From positions 1 through 5,028 of the forward strand of contig CAZCTY010000051.1 of NCBI GenBank assembly GCA_964501945.1: DNA of 5,028 nucleotides. Direction: 5' to 3'. Of the stretch, positions 1-4,725 are shown piece by piece (the first letter of the stretch is position 1; each line of letters begins with the position of its first letter). Under the pieces are notes generated by a model. That model saw only the letters and a list, made by a program, of their open reading frames with translations, made no database searches and was not told the DNA's origin. Origin of the DNA: 21-14-0-10-32-9 sp964501945 (GTDB lineage Archaea > Nanobdellota > Nanobdellia > Woesearchaeales > 21-14-0-10-32-9). Both the position numbers and the translations under genes were made by a program.

Positions 1-200
1 AATTTAGGATTTAAAGAATTTTTTCGTACACCTGGCTTTTTATTTTCTAAACCAACCACACCATATTTTTTATAATTATCAATTCATCTATAAATTGTTC
101 GACGAGGAACTCGTCGAATAATGCTCATTTGAGACAAAGGAGTTATACTTCTTTTCCAATGTTTTATTATTCTCAATTTAAAATTTAAGCTGTATGCCAT
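1..200 (-). pseudogene. IS481-like transposase, N-terminal part, interrupted by in-frame TGA
   Basis: Read on the minus strand from ATG at 200-198, the frame encodes a helix-turn-helix start of a transposase: MAYSLNFKLRIIKHWKRS, then a segment ending PRRTIYR, a stop, then IDNYKKYGVVGLENKKPG to the window edge. The pattern TIYR-W-I..Y..GV.GLE.K.PG is the N-terminal HTH signature of IS481-type transposases. The catalytic DDE region would lie outside the window. Codon 39 (positions 86-84) is TGA exactly where the family has Trp, so a single TGG-to-TGA change explains it. The frame is open on both sides of this codon, and codon 15 is TGG. An SD, GGAGG (214-210), lies 9 nt before the ATG. The copy is probably inactive unless the stop is a sequencing error. 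The family assignment rests on about 66 residues, so a related HTH transposase family is possible. Confidence 0.72.
98..118. repeat. GC-rich inverted repeat inside the transposase reading frame
   Basis: TTCGACGAG (98-106) and CTCGTCGAA (110-118) form a perfect 9-bp stem with a GAA loop. The stem can be extended by a G-T pair and a T-A pair. It lies in the codons for the RRVPRR segment, which use CGA/CGT arginine codons, while the intact genes of the window mostly use AGA. A second stable hairpin just inside the start of the frame may act with the RBS hairpin on the mRNA, or it may be a by-product of the protein sequence. Confidence 0.5.
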
Positions 201-201
201 C

Positions 202-224
202 GTTTGTATCCTCCAGATACAAAC
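202..224 (-). promoter_or_regulatory. Hairpin holding the transposase ribosome binding site
   Basis: GTTTGTATC (202-210) and GATACAAAC (216-224) are perfect 9-bp inverted repeats separated by 5 nt. On the minus strand the loop reads TGGAG, and the SD GGAGG uses four loop bases plus the first base of the stem. The structure ends one nucleotide before the transposase ATG. Folding would constrain ribosome access. It may therefore limit transposase translation, as RBS-sequestering structures do in IS10, IS50 and IS200 when transcription enters from outside. That role is inferred here. A protein-binding operator is the alternative reading of the same palindrome. Confidence 0.6.
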
Positions 225-323
225 ACAAATCAAGTCTTTTATTTGTTACTGTGACATAATTATGGTTTAGCACAAAGCAATATTATATCAAAACCTTTTT
301 AAAACAACATTAAACAACCGATT
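225..323. other. Intergenic region with probable insertion-sequence end and SET gene promoter
   Basis: This region lies between the transposase start and the SET-flavodoxin gene. It contains TGTG (250-253) and CACA (271-274) flanking a perfect 10-bp palindrome, CATAATTATG (255-264). IS481-family termini begin with TG, so on the minus strand the stretch starting TGTGCTAAACC (from 274) is a candidate outer end of the element. The other end is outside the window, so neither the inverted repeat nor a target duplication can be confirmed. No additional gene is visible. Confidence 0.35.
296..304 (+). promoter_or_regulatory. Putative archaeal TATA box for the SET-flavodoxin gene
   Basis: TTTTTAAAA is centred 24-27 nt upstream of the ATG codons at 324 and 327, which would place the transcription start at or next to the start codon. 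No SD is present between it and the ATG, which fits leaderless translation. A second AT-rich stretch, TATTATAT (281-288), could serve instead and would give a leader of about 12 nt. If the insertion sequence ends near 274, the promoter lies immediately beside the junction. Confidence 0.45.
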
Positions 324-1286
324 ATGATGAAATTTCAGAAAGTAACAAGTGAGTACATTAAAGAAAAAAAATCAGGTATACATAATACAGGTGTATTTGC
401 AGCAAAATTTATTCCTAAAGGAACAAAAATAATACAATACGTAGGAGAGAAAATAACTAAGAGCGAATCAGAAAAGAGAGCTGACTTAGTACTTGAAGAT
501 TCAAAAAAGAACAAAGAAAAAGGCGCGGTATACATATTTGAGATAAATAAAAAATACGACTTGGACGGAAATGTTCCATATAACACGGCGCGATACATAA
601 ACCATTCTTGCAATCCTAATTGCGAATCAGAAGATGAAGATGAAGAAATATGGATAAAGTCAATTCGAGACATAAAAAAAGGGGAAGAATTAACATATAA
701 TTACGGATATGACATTGATAACTTTGAAGATCACCCGTGTATTTGTGGAACAGAAAACTGCGTGGGATACATCGCAGATGAAAAACAATGGCCAAAACTA
801 AAAAAACAAATAAGAAAAAACTACAAAAACAAAAAAGTATTAATTGCATATTACTCAAGAACAAATCACACAAAGAAAGTTGCAAAATTCTTAGCAGATT
901 ATATGGGCTTTGATATAGATGAGATAAAAACAGATGATAGAGAAGGTGTTGGAGGATATATAAAAAGCGCGTTTGAATCAGCTACAAATAAAAAACCCCG
1001 AATAAAATTTACAAAGAACCCAGAAGCATACGATTTAGTAATAATAGGAACACCTGTATGGGCAAATACAATAAGCTCTCCTATGATGACATACCTTGAT
1101 ATATGCAAAAACGTAAAAGTCGCAGCTTTTTTAACCCTCGGAGGAAAAAAATACGAAAAAGCAATTAAGTACTTATCATTAAAAATTCCAAAATTTGAAG
1201 GCGCGATGCATTTGAAAACAAAAAATATTGCTGATGATAAATATCAAAACAAGGCACTAGAATTTTTTAGAAAACTAAAAATTTAA
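324..1286 (+). CDS. SET-domain protein lysine methyltransferase fused to a flavodoxin domain
   Basis: A 320-residue, apparently cytosolic protein with two complete domains. Residues 1-157 are a SET domain, which transfers methyl from S-adenosylmethionine to protein lysines. It shows SGIHNTGVFAAKFIPKG (17-33), the cofactor/knot motif RYINHSCNPNC (90-100), GEELTYNYGYD (120-130) with the catalytic-type Tyr, and a post-SET CxCx4C (C139, C141, C146) that would bind zinc together with C100. An acidic stretch, ESEDEDEE, follows C100. A basic linker (158-170) leads to a flavodoxin fold: KVLIAYYSRTNHTKKVA (171-187) is the FMN phosphate loop, with Asn where Gly is usual, followed by DLVIIGTPVWANTISSPM (237-254) and AFLTLGGKK (268-276). 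The flavodoxin half has no Met at its start, so this is a true in-frame fusion. ATG at 324 is immediately followed by a second ATG at 327. Its 3' end overlaps the convergent glycosyltransferase gene by 12 nt. The methylation target and the role of the flavin are unknown. Confidence 0.9.
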   Translation: MMKFQKVTSEYIKEKKSGIHNTGVFAAKFIPKGTKIIQYVGEKITKSESEKRADLVLEDSKKNKEKGAVYIFEINKKYDLDGNVPYNTARYINHSCNPNCESEDEDEEIWIKSIRDIKKGEELTYNYGYDIDNFEDHPCICGTENCVGYIADEKQWPKLKKQIRKNYKNKKVLIAYYSRTNHTKKVAKFLADYMGFDIDEIKTDDREGVGGYIKSAFESATNKKPRIKFTKNPEAYDLVIIGTPVWANTISSPMMTYLDICKNVKVAAFLTLGGKKYEKAIKYLSLKIPKFEGAMHLKTKNIADDKYQNKALEFFRKLKI

Positions 1287-2426
1287 ACTATCCAGAGCTT
1301 CTTTTATATTATCAGAAGTATTTCTCCACTGAAAATCATCAATAACAAGCTTCCTCGCATTAATACTCATCCTAGAAGATTTAACAGAATCAGTTTTAAC
1401 CAAATCAAGCTTTTTGAACAAATCAAAAGAATTTTTAGGCTTAAAAAATAAACCAGTAGTTCTAGGAGAAATATATTCTTTAATAAAACCAACCGGTGTC
1501 GAAATAACGACTAAACCAGAAGCCATCGCTTCAAGAGTTGTAAGAGAAGTAGTCTCGGTGAGAGAAGATGTAACATAAACATCCATTAAATTCAAATATT
1601 TATAAACATCATTTTTAGAACTTATATGAATGCAACCTTTGGTTTTGCTTAATTTTTCTTTAATATTGCTCAAACCATCTCCAATAACTAATAACTTAGC
1701 ATTTTTATGCTTTTTTCTAAACCACTGAAAACCCCTAATTAAAGTACTCAAATCTTTCTCATTAGCAAGCCTACCATGATTACCAACAACAAAAGAATCT
1801 TCAAGCCCCAGATCTTTTTTTAAAGACAAAATTTCTTTTTTTTCAACATCAGACCTCTCGCTTAAAGGCTTGAATACAGAACAATTAACACCTAAAGTAG
1901 CAACAAATTTTTTAGTGTTAATGCCTCTCCAAGCAAGAGCATCAGCTAAAAAAGACGAAGGGAGAATTAACAAATCAGGCTTATTATACAAGATTCTAGT
2001 AAATAACTTTGTTAAAGGAGATAAAATTCTTCTCAGTAAAAGATTTTTAGTCGCCATAGGAACAAGCTCCCATTCAAGACTATGAATAAATGTAGCTAAT
2101 TTTTTCTTTTTTTGCTTAGCACAAATAATAGAGAGCATACCAATGGGGCCGATTGTTTGAGTAAACACAATATCGGCTTTTTTAACTTCTCTTTGAATGG
2201 CTCTATAAGAAAACTTAGGTGCGATGTAATCGCCCAAACCAAATTTAGATTTTTTTATTTTAACAAGCCTAAAACCCTTAGGCTTGTACTTGCCAAAATT
2301 AGGGGCTAAAACAGTAACATTATACTTATCAGTTAAATCAGGTATGATCTCATACAAAAACCTGGCAATACCATCCCACCTAGGCAAAAAATTATCAGTG
2401 GCAATTAATAAATTAGGCTTTGTCAT
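1275..2426 (-). CDS. GT4-family glycosyltransferase (glycosyl transferase group 1)
   Basis: A 383-residue GT-B fold retaining glycosyltransferase that moves a sugar from a nucleotide-sugar donor to an acceptor, probably at the inner membrane face or in the cytosol. The N-terminal Rossmann half begins LLIATDNFLPRWDGIARFLYE (6-26), the acceptor-side loop where many GT4 enzymes have a GG. The donor half carries GNHGRLANEKDLSTLIRGF (215-233), with the phosphate-contacting Arg219 and Lys224, and TETTSLTTLEAMASG (290-304), with the E-x7-E pair E291/E299. No signal peptide or membrane helix is apparent. The ATG overlaps the stop of the upstream deacetylase as ATGA (2423-2426). A GGAGGTT lies 14 nt upstream, so translation is probably coupled. 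An in-frame stop three codons upstream rules out a longer start. The pairing with a PIG-L deacetylase suggests GlcNAc transfer, as in PIG-A, MshA or BshA. Sequence alone cannot exclude mannosyl or glucosyl transfer. Confidence 0.9.
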   Translation of the reverse strand: MTKPNLLIATDNFLPRWDGIARFLYEIIPDLTDKYNVTVLAPNFGKYKPKGFRLVKIKKSKFGLGDYIAPKFSYRAIQREVKKADIVFTQTIGPIGMLSIICAKQKKKKLATFIHSLEWELVPMATKNLLLRRILSPLTKLFTRILYNKPDLLILPSSFLADALAWRGINTKKFVATLGVNCSVFKPLSERSDVEKKEILSLKKDLGLEDSFVVGNHGRLANEKDLSTLIRGFQWFRKKHKNAKLLVIGDGLSNIKEKLSKTKGCIHISSKNDVYKYLNLMDVYVTSSLTETTSLTTLEAMASGLVVISTPVGFIKEYISPRTTGLFFKPKNSFDLFKKLDLVKTDSVKSSRMSINARKLVIDDFQWRNTSDNIKEALDSLNF

Positions 2427-3142
2427 CTTAACTTATAATAAACCTCCGCCTTTTTAAAACCATGACTTAAACCATTTATATATGCTTTAACATAAACAGA
2501 GATAAATAATATATTAACAAAAAAAGTATGAGAGAAAAAATTAATCTGACTTTTAAACTCACTAAGAGCCTTAGTTTTATAATGAAAAGTCTTAGAAATA
2601 TCAACAATTAGTTGAGGCTTATCTCTTTTTAACATATTCCAAATGTTCCAAACATCAAAAGAATAAACATCACATGATAATTCCTTTTTACTATGAAGGC
2701 CATCATAAATATCTAACACGCATTCCCTCACAAACCTATGGTCTGGCAAAATATCATCACGAGAATGAGTGAAAATCATTTCAGGAGAAAATTTTAAAAA
2801 TAAATCGCCCAATTTTTTTTTCATCTTCTTTTTATGATAATCTTCTTTTAGAGAACCATCCTTTAAACCAAGAAACATGACTCCTCTACCGCCAATTATT
2901 TTATCAGCTTGCCTAGATTCATCAACACGAACCTTAGCAATATAACTACGCTTCATATGAGGATGACTGAACTCGCCATAAGAAAAAATAATAGTTTGAA
3001 TATTATAACCTTCCCTTGCAAATTTAGCCATAGCGCCGCCAGGACCAATAACTTGATCATCAGAATGAGCACAAACAACTAAGATAGTCTTATCTCTAGG
3101 CTCATCCGATTCTTCCTTTATGGTGGCGTCTTTTTTTTGCAT
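2423..3142 (-). CDS. PIG-L/LmbE-family N-acetylglucosaminyl deacetylase
   Basis: A 239-residue zinc-dependent deacetylase of the family that removes acetyl from GlcNAc-containing conjugates (PIG-L in GPI anchors, MshB in mycothiol, BshB in bacillithiol). After a charged N-terminal tail (1-18), a beta strand leads to AHSDDQVIGPGG (25-36). This is the AHPDDE motif with Ser for Pro and Gln for Glu, keeping the metal His26 and Asp29 and the putative base Asp28. FLGLKDGSL (90-98) is a typical family segment. THSRDDILPDHRFV (125-138) supplies the third metal ligand, His135. The usual family length is about 220-240 residues. A hydrophobic patch (about 201-222) near the C-terminus may be a buried helix or membrane contact. 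It is the first gene of a two-gene unit with the GT4 transferase, which starts inside its TGA stop. It has no SD, and a TATA-like box about 30 nt upstream suggests a leaderless or near-leaderless mRNA. The natural substrate is inferred only from family and neighbour. Confidence 0.9.
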   Translation of the reverse strand: MQKKDATIKEESDEPRDKTILVVCAHSDDQVIGPGGAMAKFAREGYNIQTIIFSYGEFSHPHMKRSYIAKVRVDESRQADKIIGGRGVMFLGLKDGSLKEDYHKKKMKKKLGDLFLKFSPEMIFTHSRDDILPDHRFVRECVLDIYDGLHSKKELSCDVYSFDVWNIWNMLKRDKPQLIVDISKTFHYKTKALSEFKSQINFFSHTFFVNILFISVYVKAYINGLSHGFKKAEVYYKLR

Positions 3143-3167
3143 TTTAAAAACTAAGTAAGCTTAATCA

Positions 3168-3177
3168 TTTAAAATAT
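3168..3177 (-). promoter_or_regulatory. Putative TATA box for the deacetylase-glycosyltransferase operon
   Basis: On the minus strand this reads ATATTTTAAA, centred about 30 nt before the deacetylase ATG (3142). No SD-like sequence follows. The predicted start of transcription is within a few nucleotides of the start codon. Confidence 0.4.
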
Positions 3178-3209
3178 TTTTGTGAAAATATAACAATTTA
3201 AACAAAACA

Positions 3210-3217
3210 TATAAAAA
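3210..3217 (+). promoter_or_regulatory. Putative TATA box for the nitroreductase gene
   Basis: TATAAAAA is centred about 27 nt upstream of the ATG at 3241, the normal TATA-to-start distance in archaea. No SD lies between it and the ATG. A leaderless transcript beginning at the ATG is the simplest reading. The 98-bp spacer 3143-3240 therefore carries two divergent promoters about 40 bp apart, which could be co-regulated. Confidence 0.55.
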
Positions 3218-3240
3218 GAGAAAAGAACCAAATAAAAAAT

Positions 3241-3927
3241 ATGGACTTATTTAACTGCATTCACACAAGAAGAAGCATAAGAAATTATTCTAAAAGAAAA
3301 GTAGATTTTGACAAATTAACACTTATATTAGAAGCTGCAACTAAAGCACCAAGCTCAGGAAACTTGCAAGATTACAGATTTATAATAGTAAATGATAAAA
3401 ATAAAATAAGAACGCTAGCTGAACACTGCAACGAACAATACTGGATAGCAACAGCACCACTTGCAATAATAGTTTGCGTAGATACAGAAAAAACAGAGTC
3501 ATACTACGGCATTAGAGGACAGAGACTTTACTCAACACAAAACGCATCAGCAGCAACACAAAACATTTTACTTGCGGCACATGCATTAGGACTTGGAGCT
3601 TGCTGGGTAGGCGCATTTAATGAAGAGTTTGTATCAGACGAATTTGGAATATCGGGAAAGATAAGACCGCAAGCAATAATAACACTAGGCTACACAGAAG
3701 GAGAACCAGACCCAAAAACAGAAAACGACTTAGAAACCATGATATTTTTCAACTCATACGGTGCCAAAATTGAAAATATGAACCTACTACTAAGAGAGTA
3801 TAGTAAAGAACTAGACAAATACATGGCATCTGGCGATAAAGAAGTAAATAAAGGACTTAAAACATTTAAAGGAAAACTTAAAAAAATATTCGATCAAGTA
3901 AAAGAAAAATTCGAAAATAAAAAATAA
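3241..3927 (+). CDS. Nitroreductase-family FMN oxidoreductase with C-terminal extension
   Basis: A 228-residue cytosolic flavoprotein of the NADH/NAD(P)H-dependent nitroreductase superfamily, usually a homodimer with FMN at the interface. Its physiological substrate cannot be assigned from sequence. Evidence: HTRRSIRNYSKRKV (8-21), the FMN-binding Arg-rich start; APSSGNLQDYRFIIV (36-50), the Ser/Asn-rich flavin loop; and NASAATQNILLAAHALGLGACWVGAF (101-126), the long core helix and following strand typical of the family. IRPQAIITLGYTEGEP (141-156) is the conserved late strand. The core ends near residue 175 (FFNSYG). About 45 residues of Lys/Glu-rich, probably helical sequence follow, beyond the common 170-190 residue length. 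It starts at an ATG without SD behind a TATA box. It converges on the regulator gene with only 8 nt between the stop codons. Confidence 0.92.
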   Translation: MDLFNCIHTRRSIRNYSKRKVDFDKLTLILEAATKAPSSGNLQDYRFIIVNDKNKIRTLAEHCNEQYWIATAPLAIIVCVDTEKTESYYGIRGQRLYSTQNASAATQNILLAAHALGLGACWVGAFNEEFVSDEFGISGKIRPQAIITLGYTEGEPDPKTENDLETMIFFNSYGAKIENMNLLLREYSKELDKYMASGDKEVNKGLKTFKGKLKKIFDQVKEKFENKK

Positions 3928-3935
3928 AAAAATAA
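3911..3935 (-). terminator. T-run terminator for the thioredoxin-regulator operon
   Basis: On the minus strand, directly after the regulator stop codon, the sequence reads T7, A, T6, A, T4 within about 20 nt. Oligo-T tracts without a strong hairpin are the intrinsic termination signal in archaea. The tract overlaps the last codons of the convergent nitroreductase gene, so the two genes share these bases. Confidence 0.55.
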
Positions 3936-4277
3936 TTACCAAGCATTTAAAGAATCATCAACATTATCCATCCAACTCTTGAGAATAGATCTTAGCTGAG
4001 ACTTGATGAATTCTTTATCTTTAGCCTTATAAAAAAACAAATAACCACCCTTATCAAGATTTTGCTGCCGTCTCTCAATTAACTCTTTTTCATGAAGATT
4101 CTTAAGACTCCTCTGAGCAGTTGCAAGGCTAATACTTAAAGATTTTTCAACCTCGCCCGCAGTAACCCAATCTTTACCCAAAAGCAAATTTAAAAGTTCT
4201 TGCTCGGTTTTAGTAATTCCTAAACTACACCTTATAACTTGATTTAAATCCAGTTTTTTACAAGCAAAATCTATCAT
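3936..4277 (-). CDS. TrmB-like winged helix-turn-helix transcriptional regulator
   Basis: A 113-residue DNA-binding protein of the small archaeal TrmB/MarR-like HTH type. IRCSLGITKTEQELLNLLL (about 15-33 from this Met) is the first helix pair. Then come WVTAGEVEKSLSISLATAQRSLKNLHEKELIERR, the helix-turn-helix with recognition helix, and KGGYLFFYKAKD, the wing. The C-terminal helix (about 89-113, KSQLRSILKSWMDNVDDSLNAW) is a likely dimerisation element. There is no ligand-binding domain. Two cysteines (Cys6 and Cys17 from this Met) sit near the N-terminus. ATG at 4277 is preferred because AAGGAG (4294-4289) is correctly placed 11 nt before it. A GTG at 4289 would add four residues but overlaps that same SD. 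The gene follows thioredoxin, whose stop lies within the SD region, so the two are in one operon. Its target is unknown. Autoregulation or redox control is possible but unproven. Confidence 0.82.
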   Translation of the reverse strand: MIDFACKKLDLNQVIRCSLGITKTEQELLNLLLGKDWVTAGEVEKSLSISLATAQRSLKNLHEKELIERRQQNLDKGGYLFFYKAKDKEFIKSQLRSILKSWMDNVDDSLNAW

Positions 4278-4285
4278 TTTGACAA

Positions 4286-4294
4286 TCACTCCTT
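4286..4294 (-). promoter_or_regulatory. Ribosome binding site of the regulator, overlapping the thioredoxin stop
   Basis: AAGGAGTGA on the minus strand contains the last two thioredoxin codons and its TGA. It matches the 16S rRNA 3' end and sits 11 nt before ATG 4277. This decides against the GTG at 4289 and implies translational coupling of the two genes. Confidence 0.65.
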
Positions 4295-4615
4295 ATTAAT
4301 AGAAGAATCAATTTCTTGTTTTAATTCTTCTTTAGGCTTAAAACCAACAATCCTATTAAGCTCATTTTTTCCCTTAATAACTGAAATACTTGGTATGCCT
4401 CTAATCTGAAATTCCGCAGATAATTCTTGCTCAGTCTCAGTATTTACTTTACCAAACTTAACTTTTCCTTCATATTCTTCACTAAGTTCTTCAAATACAG
4501 GACCCATCATTTTACAAGGCCCGCACCAAGACGCCCAAAAATCTAATACAACAGGAACATCAGATTGTATAACTTCTTTTTCAAAATTGTCTTTTGTTAT
4601 TTCTACACTTGCCAT
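4286..4615 (-). CDS. trxA: Thioredoxin
   Basis: A 109-residue cytosolic dithiol-disulfide oxidoreductase of normal thioredoxin length, which keeps protein cysteines reduced and is itself reduced by a thioredoxin reductase not present in this window. The fold is complete. VVLDFWASWCGPCKMMGPVFEEL (22-44) holds the active site WCGPC (C31, C34) and the buried acid Asp25. KVNTETEQELSAEFQIRGIPS (56-76) holds the cis-proline Pro75, with Ser where Thr is common, and SVIKG (78-82) and IVGF (89-92) follow. It starts at ATG 4615 with a near-perfect SD, GGAGGTG, five nucleotides upstream. It is the first gene of an operon with the small HTH regulator. The neighbouring flavodoxin and nitroreductase genes give a redox context, but nothing here identifies specific partners. 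Confidence 0.97.
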   Translation of the reverse strand: MASVEITKDNFEKEVIQSDVPVVLDFWASWCGPCKMMGPVFEELSEEYEGKVKFGKVNTETEQELSAEFQIRGIPSISVIKGKNELNRIVGFKPKEELKQEIDSSINKE

Positions 4616-4620
4616 AAATA

Positions 4621-4627
4621 CACCTCC
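4621..4627 (-). promoter_or_regulatory. Strong Shine-Dalgarno of thioredoxin
   Basis: GGAGGTG on the minus strand lies 5 nt before the thioredoxin ATG. It is a full match to the CACCTCC core at the 16S rRNA 3' end and predicts strong leadered translation, in contrast to the leaderless genes in the window. Confidence 0.75.
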
Positions 4628-4666
4628 GCATCAATTATTTAGCAGTACTGTTAGAAATGCGAGGTT

Positions 4667-4674
4667 CTTTAAAT
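4667..4674 (-). promoter_or_regulatory. Putative TATA box for the thioredoxin-regulator operon
   Basis: TATTTAAA on the minus strand matches the archaeal TATA consensus. It would start transcription near 4644, giving a leader of about 29 nt that contains the GGAGGTG site. Confidence 0.5.
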
Positions 4675-4689
4675 AGTTCACTGAGAAAC

Positions 4690-4725
4690 TCAAAAATCAG
4701 AAGAAAAAATGAGAAAGTGAAAGTG
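4690..4725 (-). terminator. Probable T-rich terminator of the right-edge gene
   Basis: After the TAG at 4728-4726, the minus strand becomes pyrimidine-rich with T6 and T5 runs within 36 nt (CATTTTTTCTTC and GATTTTTGAG). This resembles an archaeal oligo-T terminator. It lies just upstream of the thioredoxin promoter and would insulate that operon. Confidence 0.35.

Noticed and set aside
84..86. UGA recoded as Trp (or selenocysteine) in the transposase
   Set aside because: TGA ends the thioredoxin and deacetylase genes at tight gene overlaps, and every intact gene uses TGG for Trp. The residue expected is Trp, not Cys/Sec. A nonsense mutation is simpler.
335..1108. Minus-strand open frames of 112, 89 and 69 codons opposite the SET-flavodoxin gene
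   Set aside because: They are antisense shadows of a gene with clear domain motifs. Their translations are low-complexity Ser/Phe/Leu-rich and resemble no family.
1870..2309. Plus-strand open frames of 71 and 65 codons opposite the glycosyltransferase
   Set aside because: Antisense to a confidently identified gene, with no SD or recognisable protein motif.
1275..3142. A firm call of bacillithiol or mycothiol biosynthesis
   Set aside because: The GT4 plus PIG-L pair fits, but no cysteine-adding ligase is in the window and the same pair also makes glucosaminyl lipids. Kept only as a hypothesis.
4275..4289. GTG at 4289 as the start of the HTH regulator
   Set aside because: It overlaps the SD itself. 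ATG at 4277 has the SD at proper distance and is the better start.
4681..4700. Stem-loop terminator from CTGA...TCAG
   Set aside because: Only 4 bp of pairing with a long loop. The T runs alone are the more believable termination signal.
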